DNA of 64,000 bases from Lentibacillus sp. CBA3610 (GTDB lineage Bacteria; Bacillota; Bacilli; Bacillales; Amphibacillaceae): positions 124,001 to 188,000 of the forward strand of contig NZ_CP035925.1 in assembly GCF_013373365.1 (NCBI RefSeq). The letters are read 5' to 3'. The position numbers were made by a program, and so were the translations under genes. Under the pieces are notes generated by a model, which was given only the letters and a program-made list of their open reading frames with translations, was not told where the DNA came from and made no database searches. Below, piece by piece: positions 36,251 through 45,876 of this stretch. Numbering within the stretch: the first letter of the stretch is position 1; every line of letters begins with the position of its first letter.

Positions 36251-37036
36251 ATGCTCAAAGCAATTATGTTCGACTTGGATGATACGTTGATTTGGGATGA
36301 GAAAAGTGTTGATGAAGCATTTGCAGCAACTTGCCTTCTGGCGGCACAAAAATCGGATGTACGTCCGGATTTGCTGGAAGAAAAGATCCGAAAAAATGCG
36401 CAGGAACTGTTTGCCACTTATGATACGTACGAGTTTACTGAAATGATCGGAATCAGTCCGTTTGAAGGTTTGTGGGCTGATTTTGATGATGAAGGGAAGT
36501 CATTCGAGCGATTGAGAGCAATTGCTCCGGAATACCGGAAACAAGCCTGGACAAGGTCACTAAAGGAAGCGGGTGTCGATGATCCGGAACTGGCAATCGA
36601 GCTAGCGGAAAAATTTCAGGCCGAGCGCAATAAAAGTCAGTTTGTTTATGAGGAAACATTTGATGTGTTGGATACATTAAGTGATAACTATCGGCTGCTT
36701 ATGCTGACAAATGGATCGCCTGATCTGCAGCAGACAAAATTAAATATAACACCGGAATTAACCCCCTATTTTGATCAAATTGTCATCTCGGGCGCATTTG
36801 GAAAAGGGAAACCGGATCCATCGATTTTTGAGCACGCGCTCATGCTATTATCTGCCCGGAAAGATGAAGCACTCATGGTGGGTGACAATCCGAATTCGGA
36901 TATATTGGGAGCATCGAGAGCAGGGGTTTCATCGGTCTGGATTAACCATCATAACGTTGAAGCTCATGATATCAGCCCGACATATGAAATATCACGGTTA
37001 AAAGAACTTTTGAACGTATTGAAACGAATCGATTGA
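36251..37036 (+). CDS. HAD-superfamily hydrolase (YsaA-like)
   Basis: 261 residues from the ATG at 36251 (AGAGGTG upstream; the GTG nine bases earlier overlaps it). Motif I DLDDTL (residues 9-14), motif II LTNGSPD, motif III lysine in GKGKPDPSIF and motif IV GDNPNSDILGA are all present. Helical cap between I and II, so a subfamily I phosphatase. Substrate unknown. Confidence 0.9.
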   Translation: MLKAIMFDLDDTLIWDEKSVDEAFAATCLLAAQKSDVRPDLLEEKIRKNAQELFATYDTYEFTEMIGISPFEGLWADFDDEGKSFERLRAIAPEYRKQAWTRSLKEAGVDDPELAIELAEKFQAERNKSQFVYEETFDVLDTLSDNYRLLMLTNGSPDLQQTKLNITPELTPYFDQIVISGAFGKGKPDPSIFEHALMLLSARKDEALMVGDNPNSDILGASRAGVSSVWINHHNVEAHDISPTYEISRLKELLNVLKRID

Positions 37037-37116
37037 TAGATGCCAAAATTTGTTCAGTACAGTAAAGATTCAAAAGGAATTTCAGTTTTGAGAAAATTAA
37101 TGATACAGGGGCGGGA

Positions 37117-37476
37117 ATGGGGAAGGTTATGAACAGATTTTTGTTGCATATTGAAGGGTTTATGGTCTTATTGCTGACACTTTCCTTATATGCATTTTTT
37201 GAATTCAGCTGGCTGTTATTTTTCGTTTTACTATTGGCACCGGATATCTCAATGCTGGGTTATCTGATCAGTAACAAAGCTGGGGCATGGATATACAATT
37301 TATTCCATACGTATAGCATGGCAATAGCGGTCGTGCTTTGCGGCTTACTGTTTGTAAACGCAATTGTGCTGGCGATAGGTCTGATATGGACTGCCCATAT
37401 TGGTATGGACAGGATGATTGGCTACGGCCTGAAGTACCCATCCGGCTTTAACGAAAACCATTTAAATCGGCTGTGA
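37117..37476 (+). CDS. DUF4260 membrane protein
   Basis: 119 residues, four hydrophobic segments. The block LLAPDISMLGYL and the end HIGMDRMIGYGLKYPSGF are typical of the DUF4260 family. Start could be this ATG or the one at 37129 (RFLLHIEGF), which fits family starts better. Function unknown. Confidence 0.8.
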   Translation: MGKVMNRFLLHIEGFMVLLLTLSLYAFFEFSWLLFFVLLLAPDISMLGYLISNKAGAWIYNLFHTYSMAIAVVLCGLLFVNAIVLAIGLIWTAHIGMDRMIGYGLKYPSGFNENHLNRL

Positions 37477-37503
37477 AGCCAAGAAAATCATCCAGAAAAG
37501 TTA

Positions 37504-37542
37504 AAAACGCTTGGGTTTATTCGTTAATCCAAGCGTTTTATG
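37504..37542. terminator. Bidirectional terminator
   Basis: AAAACGCTTGG pairs with CCAAGCGTTTT. Serves DUF4260 (+) and serA (-). Confidence 0.85.
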
Positions 37543-37625
37543 CGTTCATTCGATTGTTATGTCTTTTTAAATCTAATCATTTTTCAGGCAGTATCCAATC
37601 CATTACATTATCCTTCATGTCCTTC

Positions 37626-39209
37626 TCACAAATCCATAGCTGTCACGGCGTTAATTTCCTCGAGCTCTTTCAAAGCTTCCAATTCCTGTTGTTCCGCATA
37701 TTTATCAATGGTCAAAATCATAATGGCATCACCGCCGATATTGGAGCGGTCAACTTGCATGGTGGCAATGTTGATGTCGTGTTCGGCCAGAAGACTTCCC
37801 ATTTTGCCGATGACACCGGGCAGGTCTTTATGGTGGATGATGACAATGTGTCCCTCTGGCATAACGTCCACGCTGTAGTGGTCAACCCGGACAATACGGG
37901 CTCCCAATCCATTCAGCAGCGTTCCGGAAACACTGCGCACACCTGATTTTGTTTTCACTTCAACTGTCATTAAGTTGGTAAAACCCTTCGTGGTTGAGGT
38001 CCGGTTCTCATGGATACTGATATCTTTCTTCTCGGCAAGATACAGGGCATTTACATCATTCACACGACTGCCGAGGTGCCGCTGCAGCAAGCCTTTGACA
38101 GCATTTCTTGTAATCGGTGCTATTTTCACGTCTGAGAGAGCACCGGAATAATAGATGTTCACTTCTTCCGGAACATCATCTGTCAATCGGATCAGGAACA
38201 TGCCCAGTTTTTCAGCCAAATTAAAATAAGGCTCGATCTGACTGAGAACATCACTCGGAACAGCCGGCAAGTTGACCGGGTTTTTGACCATGTCACCTGT
38301 CAAATGCCTTAAGACGTCATGGCAGACATCAATGGCGACATTTTCCTGTGCTTCAACGGTGCTGGCGCCTAAATGCGGTGTGGCAACCACTTGCGGCAAT
38401 TCAAGCAGTTTATGATCCTGGAATGGTTCTTCTTCCAGCACATCAATTGCAGCGCCGGCTACCTTTCCGGAGCTAAGCGCATCATATAAAGCATCCTCGT
38501 CAATAATTCCGCCGCGTGCACAGTTGATGATATATACGCTATTTTTCATAAGGTCAAACGCTTCCGGTCCGATCATGTGCCGTGTTTCTTTCATGAGTGG
38601 GGTGTGGACGGTAATGTAATCAGCTTCTTTTAAAACATTTTCAAGTTCACCGTATTCAATGCCCATCGTGTCGGCTTTTTCTTCGGTCAAAAATGGATCA
38701 TAAGCGATGACATTCATCCGCTGTCCCTTGGCTCTGTAAGCGACTTCCGTACCAATACGGCCGAGGCCGACAATACCGAGTGTTTTATTTTTAAGTTCAA
38801 CACCGACATGCTCCGACCGTTCCCACTTGCCATTTTTCAACGCCAAATGGGCCTGGGGGATTTTCCGGGAAAGGGCCATAATCATCGCCATGGTATGTTC
38901 TGCCGCCGAATTGGTGTTGCCGTTCGGTGCATTAACGACAATAATCCCATTTTCAGTGGCTGCATCGAGATCGATGTTATCGACACCGACACCGGCACGT
39001 CCGATGATTTTCAGGTTTTCAGCTTTTTCAATTATACTGCGTGTTACTTTGGTCTGGCTCCGCACCAATAATGCATCGAATTCCGGAATCCGGCTTTCCA
39101 ATTCGTCCGGTTTCAAGCCGGTATCTTTGACGACTGTTACATTTTCGTTGGTATACAAAACATCGAGGCCTTCATCACTGATGGGGTCTGCTATTAATAT
39201 ATGAAACAT
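37626..39209 (-). CDS. serA: D-3-phosphoglycerate dehydrogenase SerA
   Basis: 527 residues, the long bacterial form. NAD-binding loop GLGRIGTEVA near 146, catalytic HLGAST near 280, then an intervening domain and a C-terminal ACT domain (IVIIHHKDLPGVIGKMGSLL) for serine feedback. It catalyses the first step of serine synthesis. GGAGG precedes the ATG. Directly downstream of the aminotransferase gene (1-bp junction at 39209/39210), so the two form an operon. Confidence 0.97.
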   Translation of the reverse strand: MFHILIADPISDEGLDVLYTNENVTVVKDTGLKPDELESRIPEFDALLVRSQTKVTRSIIEKAENLKIIGRAGVGVDNIDLDAATENGIIVVNAPNGNTNSAAEHTMAMIMALSRKIPQAHLALKNGKWERSEHVGVELKNKTLGIVGLGRIGTEVAYRAKGQRMNVIAYDPFLTEEKADTMGIEYGELENVLKEADYITVHTPLMKETRHMIGPEAFDLMKNSVYIINCARGGIIDEDALYDALSSGKVAGAAIDVLEEEPFQDHKLLELPQVVATPHLGASTVEAQENVAIDVCHDVLRHLTGDMVKNPVNLPAVPSDVLSQIEPYFNLAEKLGMFLIRLTDDVPEEVNIYYSGALSDVKIAPITRNAVKGLLQRHLGSRVNDVNALYLAEKKDISIHENRTSTTKGFTNLMTVEVKTKSGVRSVSGTLLNGLGARIVRVDHYSVDVMPEGHIVIIHHKDLPGVIGKMGSLLAEHDINIATMQVDRSNIGGDAIMILTIDKYAEQQELEALKELEEINAVTAMDL

Positions 39210-40364
39210 TTACGAACCTCCTGAAAGCATAATTTCCTGGGCTGCCCGTGTCCCTTTTCCAAGCTCAATGGGTTTGCCGATTTTATTTAACGCGATTTCA
39301 ATGATGCTGATTGTCTGCAAAATATCGGCAGGTGAACAATAGCCCATATGACCGATTCGGAATATCCTGCCTTTCAGATGCTTCTGCCCGCCGGCTGTTA
39401 ACAGGCCAAATTCATTTTTGAGAACGTTCCGGAGTGTATCCGGGTCAAAATCATCCGCCTTGATAGCAGTCACTGTGGGTGAAGCGGCTTGAGCATTCGT
39501 TAAAAGCGGAATACTGAGTGCCTGAAAAGCCGCTCTTGTCATGTTCATCATTTGCCGGTGTCTGGAAAAAGTTGTTTCAAGGCCTTCCTGGTCCAGAAGT
39601 TCAAGCACCTGTTTCAAGCCAAACAACAGCGATAAAGCAGGTGTGAACGGTGTTGAGTCATTCGCCAGCTGATCGCGATATTTCGTTAAATCAAAATAAA
39701 AGGATGGACGGTCATTTTTTTCAATAACATTCCAGGCGCGTTCACTCACAGCCATAAATGTCAATCCTGGCGGGAGCATCAGGGCTTTTTGCGAACCGGT
39801 TATGAGGATGTCAATTCCCCAGGCATCCATTTCCATGTTCACACCGCCAATACCGGAAACACCATCGACAATAAATAAGGCATCTGAATGCTGCTGGATA
39901 ACCTGGCCAACCTCCTGAACAGGATTCAACACGCCAGTGGATGTTTCACAAAATGTAGCAAAAACCGCTTTAATGTCAGGGTGCTTTTTCAGGTATTCCT
40001 GAATTGATTCCGGTTCTATGGCTTCCCCCCATTCAATATCAATACGGTGGGTGGCAATCCCGTATTCCGTACAAATTTGGGCAAAGCGGTCACCAAATGC
40101 ACCTGTCACAATAACGAGCACTTCATCACCCGGCTGGACGGCATTGACGACTGCAGCCTCCAAGCCAGCCGTTCCGCTCCCTGAGATAATCAGGACATCC
40201 TGATCTGTACCAAATACAGGTTTTAATTTTGGTTTTATGGTATGTAATAAATCGTTTGTTTCCTGATCGCGGTGACCAATCATCGGCTGGCTCATCGCGC
40301 CGTTGACACTTGGTGGAATCGGGGTAGGGCCAGGAATGCGCAAAAATTGTTGATCCGGCAGCAT
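39210..40364 (-). CDS. Class V PLP aminotransferase (alanine/serine-glyoxylate type)
   Basis: 384 residues from the ATG at 40364 (AGGAGAT upstream). The PLP lysine is in TGSQKALMLPPG (about 193), with IPGPTPIPPSV at the start and FRIGHMGY near the end, the alanine-glyoxylate/serine-pyruvate type. Placed ahead of serA, it probably serves serine metabolism, perhaps as the phosphoserine aminotransferase; that substrate is inference. No serC is seen in the window. Confidence 0.88.
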   Translation of the reverse strand: MLPDQQFLRIPGPTPIPPSVNGAMSQPMIGHRDQETNDLLHTIKPKLKPVFGTDQDVLIISGSGTAGLEAAVVNAVQPGDEVLVIVTGAFGDRFAQICTEYGIATHRIDIEWGEAIEPESIQEYLKKHPDIKAVFATFCETSTGVLNPVQEVGQVIQQHSDALFIVDGVSGIGGVNMEMDAWGIDILITGSQKALMLPPGLTFMAVSERAWNVIEKNDRPSFYFDLTKYRDQLANDSTPFTPALSLLFGLKQVLELLDQEGLETTFSRHRQMMNMTRAAFQALSIPLLTNAQAASPTVTAIKADDFDPDTLRNVLKNEFGLLTAGGQKHLKGRIFRIGHMGYCSPADILQTISIIEIALNKIGKPIELGKGTRAAQEIMLSGGS

Positions 40365-40541
40365 GCTATATCTCCTTTCTATCATGAATACGGTTGTTTG
40401 ATTTATCTATCATAGCAAATATGCCGTTATTGTCAATCAGTTTAATTAATTCCGATAATTCGGTTCTACCGGATAGACATATTACGCAATTAGGCGTATT
40501 CTTAAAATTAACAACTGACCATATAGAGGAGAGGGATTATT

Positions 40542-41459
40542 TTGCGTATTGTGGTATTGGGTGCCGGTGCTTTAGGTGTTTATTTTGGCGGGCGCTGGAT
40601 TGAAGCCGGAGAGGATGTAACATTTTTAGTCAGGGAGAAACGAGCGGCCGAAATTAAAGAAAACGGATTGAAGATTAATAGTACACACGGCGATTACGAA
40701 CTGAAAAATCCACAAGTCGTGACGGATGTCAATGAGATTCAGTCTGCAGATGTTGTGCTTGTCAGTGTAAAGGGATTTCATTTGGAGGGCACACTGGACG
40801 CTTTGAAATCATTAAGGGCTAAAGGTGCCTATGTGCTCCCGGTATTAAACGGCATCGAACATATCAGGATTTTGCAGGAAAAACTGGGCAAGGAATATAT
40901 ACTTGGTGGTCTGTCATATATTTTTGCCACGCTGAACGATAAAGGCCACGCAGAACAGTCAGGGGATATGCATCAGTTGATTTTTGGCGAGCTTGAACCT
41001 TCTCAGGATAAAATCTGCAAGAAGCTGGCGGAAATCTCCGAGAATGCCGGATTTATCTCCAAACATAGTTCCGACATTACGTTGGAGCTCTGGAAAAAAT
41101 ATATGTTCATCACAGCCTTGTCAGGGGTGACGACAGCTGCCAACCTGCCAATAGGTCCAGTCCGTGAGCATCCCGAAACACTTCATATTGGCGAAATGAT
41201 GCTTCGTGAAATGCAAAACCTGGCAAAAAAATATGGAGCAGATATTACTGACTCCGATGTTGAAGCGGCTCTTCAAAATGTACATTCACTGGATCCTGAA
41301 GCGACTTCATCCATGCATAAAGATCGAAGGAAAGGACTGCAGCTTGAGGCAGATCATTTACAGGGTGGTGCGGTACGTTTAGCCGAGGAAGTGAACTTGA
41401 ATGTGCCGTATACCAGGGCTGTTTTAGGGATGATCAAACCATTTGAACAGGGCTTATAG
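40542..41459 (+). CDS. 2-Dehydropantoate 2-reductase-family protein (PanE/ApbA)
   Basis: 305 residues. GAGALGVYFGG (7-17) binds NADPH, KGF and the central KKYMFITALSGVTTAANL carry the catalytic lysine region, and SSMHKDRRKGLQLEADHL is the C-terminal substrate block. It would reduce ketopantoate in pantothenate synthesis or a related keto acid. TTG start with GAGGAGAGGG upstream. Divergent from the serA operon. Confidence 0.85.
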   Translation: MRIVVLGAGALGVYFGGRWIEAGEDVTFLVREKRAAEIKENGLKINSTHGDYELKNPQVVTDVNEIQSADVVLVSVKGFHLEGTLDALKSLRAKGAYVLPVLNGIEHIRILQEKLGKEYILGGLSYIFATLNDKGHAEQSGDMHQLIFGELEPSQDKICKKLAEISENAGFISKHSSDITLELWKKYMFITALSGVTTAANLPIGPVREHPETLHIGEMMLREMQNLAKKYGADITDSDVEAALQNVHSLDPEATSSMHKDRRKGLQLEADHLQGGAVRLAEEVNLNVPYTRAVLGMIKPFEQGL

Positions 41460-41518
41460 GATTTAATTTTTCAGATCAGTTATATGCATCATTTTTTTGG
41501 ATATAATTTTAGATTGAA

Positions 41519-41740
41519 GTCCGAGAGAACGCTTATCACTGACAAAACGAAGGGAAAAACCAGCCGAAACGTCCGAGAGAACGCTTATCACTGACAAAAC
41601 GAAGAGAAAAACCGGCCGAAAAGTCCGAGAGAATGCTTATCACTGACAAAATGAAGGGATAAACCAGCCGAGATGTCCGAGAAAGCGCTTATCACTGACA
41701 AAACGAAGGGATAAAACCAACCGAAATGTCAGAGAGAATA
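41519..41740 (+). repeat. 52-bp tandem repeat array I, 4 copies plus partial
   Basis: GTCCGAGAGA-type starts lie at 41519, 41571, 41623, 41675 and, partly, 41728: period 52,52,52,53. Each unit carries CGCTTATCACTGACAAAA and CGAAGGGA with AACCAGCCGA. Units are about 90 percent alike, so much more homogeneous than the 21-nt arrays. No gene inside. It lies between panE-like (+) and the BCCT gene (-). Confidence 0.95.
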
Positions 41741-41910
41741 CATCATTCGGCAGCCGAGTAGTTTTTTCTAAGTAACACCATTACGCTGACATAAATGAAC
41801 GATGTGATATGTGCCCGCTAAAGATTAACGCAATTTCTTGGAGCCAGTTTTGATTAATAGTTTTTAAAAACAGACTCTGACCTTTTTACTGTTTTAGAAT
41901 CCCATTTTTA

Positions 41911-41940
41911 CCCCCTGCACCCAGCATGCAGGGGGATTTT
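41911..41940. terminator. Terminator after BCCT transporter gene
   Basis: CCCCCTGCA pairs with TGCAGGGGG, flanked by T-runs on both strands. Closes the BCCT gene (-). Confidence 0.85.
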
Positions 41941-41956
41941 GTTCATAAAAATTTTC

Positions 41957-43447
41957 CTATTCCCGTCCTTTGATGATCCGAGATTCCTTGTCCAATGCCT
42001 TAAACAACGCAATGACCATGAGTATCATCACAAACGAGAAAGGAAGTGCCGCGACAATAATCGTGTTCTGAATGGCTTGCAGTCCGCCGACATAAAGTAA
42101 AATCAGTGCAACAGAGGATTGTGCGATCCCCCACGCAATTTTCACCTTGTTTGGCGGCTCCAATGAACCATGTGTCGATTGGATCCCGAGAACGAATGTT
42201 GCCGAGTCTGCCGATGTAATAAAGAATGACCCAATCAGCAGAATCGCGACAATCGATAGGATGATCCCCAACGGTAATTGATCAAACATATTAAACAATA
42301 CCAGTTCGGTCGTAAATTGTGTCAGCTCAATGCCACTGTTTTGCACGTCACCGGCTGTCGTACCGAATGCTGCATACCAGATGGAAACAAGCAGTGTCGG
42401 TAAAATCAGGACACCGGTCAAAAATTGGCGGATTGTACGTCCGCGTGATACCCGGGCGATAAACATACCGACAAACGGTGCCCACGATATCCACCATGCC
42501 CAGTAGAAAATGGTCCATGCATCCAGCCAGCCGCGATTATCGCTTTCAAGTGGTGCGGTCATAAAACTTGTTTGTATCAGGTTTTGCATATACATACCGA
42601 ATGTCTCAGTGAACATATTCAAGATGAGCAATGTCGGTCCTACAATCAACACGGCAATCAGCAGTATAATGGCAAGTACCATATTCGTATTGGATAAATA
42701 TTTGATGCCTTTGCTCAAACCGGACCATGCTGAGATGAGAAACAGCAGTGTCACAATAGAAATAATAACGAATTGTGAGTTGAAACCAACGTCAATACCG
42801 AACAGGTGAGACAGTCCGCCGTTAATTTGCACGGCGCCAAAGCCGAGTGATGTAGCCACACCAAACACTGTTGCGAAGACGGCAAGCACATCGATCAATG
42901 TACCAAGCGGCCCATTCATTTTTTTGCCGAACAATGGCTTCAATGTTGAAGAAATCAATCCGGGTTCACCTTTACGGAACTGGAAAAATGCCAGTGCCAG
43001 TGCGACAATACTGTACATGGCCCAAACGTGAAGACCCCAGTGGAAATAGGCATAGGACAGCCCTTCCTTGAATGCTTGATCGGATCCTGCTTCAGCGGTC
43101 GGCGCATCTGACATATAATGGGATAATGGTTCAGCTGCACCATAAAATACAAGCCCGATACCCATACCAGCCGAAAACAGCATGGCAACCCATGTTGGTG
43201 TAGAGAAATCCGGTTTGTCAGTATCTTTGCCGAGCCGGATTTGCCCATATGGACTTATAGCGATAAAAATGGAAAAGATGACAAGTGCGGACATGAGGAG
43301 CATATAATACCATCCAAATGTTGTAGCAACAAAGGATTGGATGTTTCCGGTTATTTGTTCAAATTGAGCCGGGAATAACGCCCCGAATATGACGGTTATG
43401 ATGACTAAAGCGACAGTGATGTAAAAAACACGTGATACTTTCTTCAT
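41957..43447 (-). CDS. BCCT-family glycine betaine/choline transporter (OpuD-like)
   Basis: 496 residues, twelve membrane helices. GMGIGLVFYGAAEPLSHY is the glycine-betaine box of helix 2-3. YWAWWISWAPFVGMFIARVS is the BCCT signature of helix 8 with substrate-binding tryptophans. It imports compatible solutes with Na+ under osmotic stress, in keeping with a halotolerant host. Monocistronic with its own terminator. Confidence 0.95.
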   Translation of the reverse strand: MKKVSRVFYITVALVIITVIFGALFPAQFEQITGNIQSFVATTFGWYYMLLMSALVIFSIFIAISPYGQIRLGKDTDKPDFSTPTWVAMLFSAGMGIGLVFYGAAEPLSHYMSDAPTAEAGSDQAFKEGLSYAYFHWGLHVWAMYSIVALALAFFQFRKGEPGLISSTLKPLFGKKMNGPLGTLIDVLAVFATVFGVATSLGFGAVQINGGLSHLFGIDVGFNSQFVIISIVTLLFLISAWSGLSKGIKYLSNTNMVLAIILLIAVLIVGPTLLILNMFTETFGMYMQNLIQTSFMTAPLESDNRGWLDAWTIFYWAWWISWAPFVGMFIARVSRGRTIRQFLTGVLILPTLLVSIWYAAFGTTAGDVQNSGIELTQFTTELVLFNMFDQLPLGIILSIVAILLIGSFFITSADSATFVLGIQSTHGSLEPPNKVKIAWGIAQSSVALILLYVGGLQAIQNTIIVAALPFSFVMILMVIALFKALDKESRIIKGRE

Positions 43448-43611
43448 GAAGCCCCCTAAAATTTTTTGACGTAATGACGATTACAATATCAACTAATCCA
43501 AAAACCTGAGATTCTCCCCCTTTGTTAAATAATGCTATTTTATTATTATACGGAATTCTACAGGAATTACAAATATTATTCTTAGGACAATGCCACACAT
43601 AAATGGTATAT

Positions 43612-43657
43612 TAACAAAAAAGCGGCCATTCCAAATTGAATTGGGAACGGCCGCTTA
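43612..43657 (-). terminator. Strong terminator of the YwnF-like gene
   Basis: Read on the - strand: AAGCGGCCGTTCCCA, short loop, TGGAATGGCCGCTT, then a T-run. A 14-15 bp stem with one wobble. Confidence 0.88.
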
Positions 43658-43744
43658 ATATGGAGTACCAAGGGTTTTTCCGGCGTCAGATTTTGTATAT
43701 AAATTAAAATTGAGACACCATCATAAGGGGACCTCCAGTTACGT

Positions 43745-44188
43745 TCAGTTATCCATCATCTTTTTCCGTCGCTGTTCTTCTGACAGGAAGTTAAAAAAGG
43801 TCTGCAAGCTGAATTTTGGTTTGGCTTTAACGTTATTGATGTACTCATTTTTCTTATAATCATTCACATGCTCGCTGTCCTTAATCCGTTTAATAATATG
43901 ATCCATGCCGATTTGTCGGATTTCTTTATTTACATGCCTGGATTCTTTAAACAGCGCAGCTCCAATGGCACCTAATAGTGCGTAGACACCGAGTGCGATC
44001 AACATATCCTGATTGTAACCCGTAATGACCAGCATGAAAAATAGATTGATAATCGAAATGCTCAGTAATGGAATGGCGATGAACATATATTTGGAACTTT
44101 TCTTAAGTTTTGGTTTCACCAGTTCATCAATAATTTCGAGTTCTCTCTCAATAAATGTTGGCATACCTTTTGACATAAATTGGTTCAT
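43745..44188 (-). CDS. DUF5392 (YwnF-like) membrane protein
   Basis: 147 residues with two helices (about 34-55 and 63-80), then a soluble helical tail ending in a RRKK run. MPTFIERELEIIDELVKPKL resembles the start of Bacillus YwnF. Function unknown. GAGGAG lies upstream of the ATG. Confidence 0.65.
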   Translation of the reverse strand: MNQFMSKGMPTFIERELEIIDELVKPKLKKSSKYMFIAIPLLSISIINLFFMLVITGYNQDMLIALGVYALLGAIGAALFKESRHVNKEIRQIGMDHIIKRIKDSEHVNDYKKNEYINNVKAKPKFSLQTFFNFLSEEQRRKKMMDN

Positions 44189-44592
44189 ACGTGATATCCG
44201 CTCCTCAAAAATTTATGAATCAAGTTTATCGTGAATCAACTGTCCAGTAAGTTGATCAAAATGATTGAATTGGTATGAAAAAAGACCTGACCACTTTGGC
44301 AAGGCCTGCTAACAACTATTCGCTGCCAGCAAAGCCGAAAATATAAAACTGTTTCGACATGACGACTTTGCTGAATAAGAACATTCTGAAGACTATTCCT
44401 TATCTTTATTATATAATGATAACCACTATTTGTCATATTAAAAGCTTGGAATAAGAGATTTTTGCATTAAAAGTGAAAAGGCAGGATTACGCGCATCATT
44501 TGGCGAAATAATAATTTGTATACACTTTTAGCTTTTGTTTTAAACGGCCATATTGAAAGATAGATCATTACAAAATATTGGAGGGAGTTAAA
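44189..44592. other. Intergenic region between YwnF-like gene and csaA
   Basis: About 400 bases between divergent genes. I see no gene or repeat. It is AT-rich, with a TATAAT at 44412-44417, but no complete promoter or terminator can be assigned. Confidence 0.35.
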
Positions 44593-44925
44593 TTGGCAAC
44601 CATTGAAGACTTTATGGAACTGGATATGCGTGTCGGAACGGTTATGAAGGCTGAGCCATTTCCGGAAGCTAAAAAGCCGGCCTTTAAATTAGAGATTGAT
44701 TTTGGCAAAGAGATAGGTATGAAGCAGTCCTCAGCACAAATTACGAAACGTTATGAACCTGATCAGCTTATTGGCAGGCAGGTGGTTGGCGTGATCAATT
44801 TTCCGCCGATGCGGATAGCCGGTTATAAATCAGAAGTACTCGTGATTGGCGGTGTTCAGGAAGAAAACGATGTCGTATTATTGAGCCCGGATGAACCGGT
44901 GAAGAATGGCACACGGATTTCATAG
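44593..44925 (+). CDS. csaA: Secretion-associated chaperone CsaA
   Basis: 110 residues from the TTG at 44593 (GGAGGGAG upstream). MATIEDFMELDMRVGTVMKA, then GMKQSSAQITKRYEP and VGVINFPPMRIAGYKSEVLV, match B. subtilis CsaA nearly throughout. A tRNA-binding-domain-fold dimeric protein reported to act as an export chaperone. A small zinc-finger gene follows after 30 bases. Confidence 0.95.
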   Translation: MATIEDFMELDMRVGTVMKAEPFPEAKKPAFKLEIDFGKEIGMKQSSAQITKRYEPDQLIGRQVVGVINFPPMRIAGYKSEVLVIGGVQEENDVVLLSPDEPVKNGTRIS

Positions 44926-44955
44926 GAGATGATGAAATAGAAGAGGGGGAGGAGA

Positions 44956-45258
44956 ATGCCTGCATGTCAGAATTGCGGGAAAGAATGGTCCTGGGGAACA
45001 ACATTTAGAGGTCTGATACGAGTCAGTATGGCGATGAAATGTCCGTATTGCGGGGAAAGACAATATGGAACAGCCTCATCGGGAAGAAGAATGATGGTAA
45101 TCGGTCTGATTCCGATACCGCTTGTTTTCATCATTCCATATATCAGTGGTATGACGGTTTGGATCGCTCTTGCCCTGGCAATCGTGATAAGTGTCGTTTT
45201 GATCATTATCATGCCCTTTTTTCTGAAACTATCAAATGAACAAGAGCCATATTGGTAG
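44956..45258 (+). CDS. CxxC-CxxC zinc-finger membrane protein (TIGR04104 type)
   Basis: 100 residues. CQNCGKEWSW near the start and CPYCGERQY near residue 29 are two zinc-binding knuckles, followed by two hydrophobic helices (about 47-62 and 66-90). This is the cxxc_20_cxxc layout known in Bacillaceae; role unknown. GAGGGGGAGG precedes the ATG. It ends 10 bases before the GrpB start. Confidence 0.83.
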   Translation: MPACQNCGKEWSWGTTFRGLIRVSMAMKCPYCGERQYGTASSGRRMMVIGLIPIPLVFIIPYISGMTVWIALALAIVISVVLIIIMPFFLKLSNEQEPYW

Positions 45259-45268
45259 GGGGAGTATT

Positions 45269-45793
45269 ATGCGGAAAGTTGACGTGGTTCCTTATGACGC
45301 GCTTTGGCCGCTGCTGTTTGATATTGAAGCGGGAAAGCTGCAAGAGATTTTTGGAGGCAGGGTGCTTGAAATCCACCATATTGGCAGTACATCTGTGGAA
45401 GGAATGCATGCCAAACCGGTTATCGATATAATGCCGGTCGTCAGGGATATCGGCATGATCGATCGATTGAACGTCAGCATGGAACGAATCGGTTATGAAG
45501 CAAAAAGGGAACATGGGATACCTGGGCGCCGCTTTTTCCAGAAAGGCGGGGACGACCGTACGCATCATGTTCATGTGTTTGAAGCAGGTAGTGTCCATAT
45601 TGAGCGGCATTTGGCGTTTCGGGACTATTTGCGTAATCATCCCGATGAAGCGTCCAGCTACAGCCGGCTGAAATTGGGTTTAGCTGCACGTTTTCCTGCT
45701 TATATGGATGCCTATATTGAGCGAAAGAACCAGTTTGTCGAGGAAACTGAGCGGAAGGCACTGGCGTGGCATCGGGGAAAAAGCATTGGCTAA
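45269..45793 (+). CDS. GrpB-family protein (nucleotidyltransferase-like)
   Basis: 174 residues from the ATG at 45269 (TAGGGGGAG upstream). RKVDVVPYDALWPLLF, then EIHHIGSTSVEGMHAKPVID and HHVHVFEAGS, define the GrpB/UPF0157 family, related to nucleotidyltransferases. Substrate unknown. Probably in one operon with csaA and the zinc-finger gene. Confidence 0.9.
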   Translation: MRKVDVVPYDALWPLLFDIEAGKLQEIFGGRVLEIHHIGSTSVEGMHAKPVIDIMPVVRDIGMIDRLNVSMERIGYEAKREHGIPGRRFFQKGGDDRTHHVHVFEAGSVHIERHLAFRDYLRNHPDEASSYSRLKLGLAARFPAYMDAYIERKNQFVEETERKALAWHRGKSIG

Positions 45794-45807
45794 GGGGGTG
45801 GCGTTTT

Positions 45808-45876
45808 TTGGCAAAAATGTTAACACTTCAGCCGGAAGCAGAACTAGCCCGGATGCTGGAAAACCGGGCAGAATAA
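45808..45876 (+). CDS. Possible 22-residue peptide
   Basis: TTG start with AAGGGGGTGG upstream; MAKMLTLQPEAELARMLENR begins it. May be a remnant of a lost gene or a small peptide. It ends one base before the stop of the convergent MFS gene. Confidence 0.3.
   Translation: MAKMLTLQPEAELARMLENRAE

Noticed and set aside
37473..37946. ORF antisense to the end of serA
   Set aside because: Shadow of serA; begins within the terminator.
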